A DNA stretch of 7,177 nucleotides from Actinomycetota bacterium. GTDB taxonomy: Bacteria > Actinomycetota > Actinomycetes > Actinomycetales > Microbacteriaceae. The stretch is taken from positions 1 through 7,177 of the forward strand of contig WLEN01000036.1 in the NCBI GenBank assembly GCA_009704225.1. Direction: 5' to 3'. Of the stretch, positions 6,320 to 7,177 are shown piece after piece (within the stretch, counting starts at the first letter, position 1; every line of letters starts with the position of its first letter). The notes below the pieces were generated by a model that was given only the letters and a program-made list of their open reading frames with translations, was not told where the DNA came from and ran no database searches. The translations under genes and the position numbers were made by a program.

Positions 6320-7177
6320 CTAAACCAACATGCTCAGCGGATTTTCAATTCGCTTCACGAACGCCGCTAACCACTGGGCTGCGAGTGCACCGTCTACCGC
6401 ACGGTGATCCGCGGAAAGCGTTACCGTCATGACGTTAGCGACCACAATCTGGCCATCGTCAACAATCGCCCGAGGTGATGCGGCCCCCACAGCCAAGATT
6501 CCCGACTGGGGCGGATTCAAAATTGCGCTGAATTCCTTGGTGCCGAACATTCCAAGATTGCTCACGGCAAAACTGCCGCCTTCGAGTTCTTCTTGACGTA
6601 ACTTGCCTGCGCGGGCGCGGGCAGCCATTTCCGTAATCTCCATACTCAGGTTACTGAGAGAGCGCTTTTCCACGCCACGAATGACGGGTGTGAACAATCC
6701 GCCTTCCGTGGTCACTGCGACAGCAATGTCTGCCGATTCGAACTTGTGCATAGCCTCGGCATTCCACACCACGTTGGAGTCTGGAACATCCATGAGCGCA
6801 CTTGCGACTGCCTTCACAACAATGTCATTCACCGAGATCTTGACCGATGACGACTGATTGATGCTCGCGCGAAGTTCGAGCAACGCGTCAACCTTGCAGT
6901 CAGCGGTGACGTAAAAGTGGGGAACCGTCGACTTGCTCTCAGATAGACGACGTGCGATCGCTCGACGCATCCCGGTGTGCGGCACAGTTGAGTAGCTGCT
7001 CGAGTGCTCTTGTGTCGCAAGTTCTGAACTCGACGAGAAGGACGAGGTTCCCGCGGACGCCGCGCCTGCGCTGCCCGGTGCGAAACTCTCAAGGTCTCGG
7101 CGAACCACACGACCCAAGGGTCCGGTGCCCGCAATCTGTGCCAATTCGATGCCTCGTTCACGGGCCAGCTTCCGAAC
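6320..7177 (-). CDS. 2-oxoacid dehydrogenase E2 acyltransferase, C-terminal part (5' end outside window)
   Basis: The frame is open to the right edge; 285 C-terminal residues are visible. They begin inside a peripheral subunit-binding domain (RKLARERGIEL, then GTGPLGRVVRRDLE at about 17-30), which holds E3 or E1. A Ser/Ala-rich flexible linker (about 31-65) follows, then the catalytic acyltransferase domain from GMRRAIARRLSESK. Catalytic marks are FAVSNLGMFG (Ser in SNLG) and the DHRAVDG motif with active-site His at about residue 258 and Asp at 262. The protein is the core of a pyruvate-, acetoin- or branched-chain-type complex that transfers an acyl group from lipoyl to CoA. The wording is closest to the pyruvate or acetoin type, but the lipoyl domain and the E1 genes needed to decide lie outside. 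An internal TTG at 7144 is not the start. It converges on the regulator, with only 10 bp between the stops. Confidence 0.93.
   Translation of the reverse strand, partial: VRKLARERGIELAQIAGTGPLGRVVRRDLESFAPGSAGAASAGTSSFSSSSELATQEHSSSYSTVPHTGMRRAIARRLSESKSTVPHFYVTADCKVDALLELRASINQSSSVKISVNDIVVKAVASALMDVPDSNVVWNAEAMHKFESADIAVAVTTEGGLFTPVIRGVEKRSLSNLSMEITEMAARARAGKLRQEELEGGSFAVSNLGMFGTKEFSAILNPPQSGILAVGAASPRAIVDDGQIVVANVMTVTLSADHRAVDGALAAQWLAAFVKRIENPLSMLV

Noticed and set aside
6301..6325. Possible terminator between the regulator and E2 genes
   Set aside because: Only 4-bp AGCG/CGCT pairings are present, with no T-run; too weak to call.

Overview
The window looks like a chromosomal carbohydrate-uptake and catabolism locus. 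The organism is probably an actinomycete (Actinomycetota) of moderate G+C content. That rests on GTG starts, strong GC-rich hairpins, protein style and gene types, with no marker gene, so it is only an inference. No rRNA, tRNA, insertion sequence, phage gene or CRISPR array was seen.

Layout. (1) On the + strand, positions 1-3259 hold the C-terminal part of a sugar-type ABC substrate-binding protein, whose start lies off the left edge. A 16-bp intercistronic hairpin follows, then one 837-residue protein that joins a complete two-cassette RbsA-type ATPase to an RbsC-type permease. A hairpin terminator closes this unit at about 3276-3303. (2) On the - strand, positions 5407-3323 hold a two-gene operon. 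It encodes an EboE-family TIM-barrel protein and then, after a 3-nt gap, a 3-hydroxyisobutyrate-dehydrogenase-family oxidoreductase. (3) A 176-bp divergent intergenic region separates this operon from a + strand XRE-type regulator with a C-terminal cupin domain (5584-6309). (4) Convergent with the regulator, and only 10 bp away, is the C-terminal part of a 2-oxoacid dehydrogenase E2 acyltransferase (6320 to the right edge).

How the genes may work together. The binding protein and fused ATPase-permease would import a sugar, polyol or cyclitol. The EboE-like sugar-isomerase-type barrel and the NAD(P)-dependent dehydrogenase are candidates for the first intracellular steps. The XRE-cupin protein, divergent from the enzyme operon, is the likely local regulator and may sense a small ligand. 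The E2 gene belongs to a separate unit running in from the right and may be unrelated. The substrate cannot be named from the sequence.

The most unusual points are the RbsA-RbsC fusion, the EboE homologue without visible ebo partners and beside sugar-transport genes, and the long GNRA-capped hairpin between the binding-protein and transporter genes.
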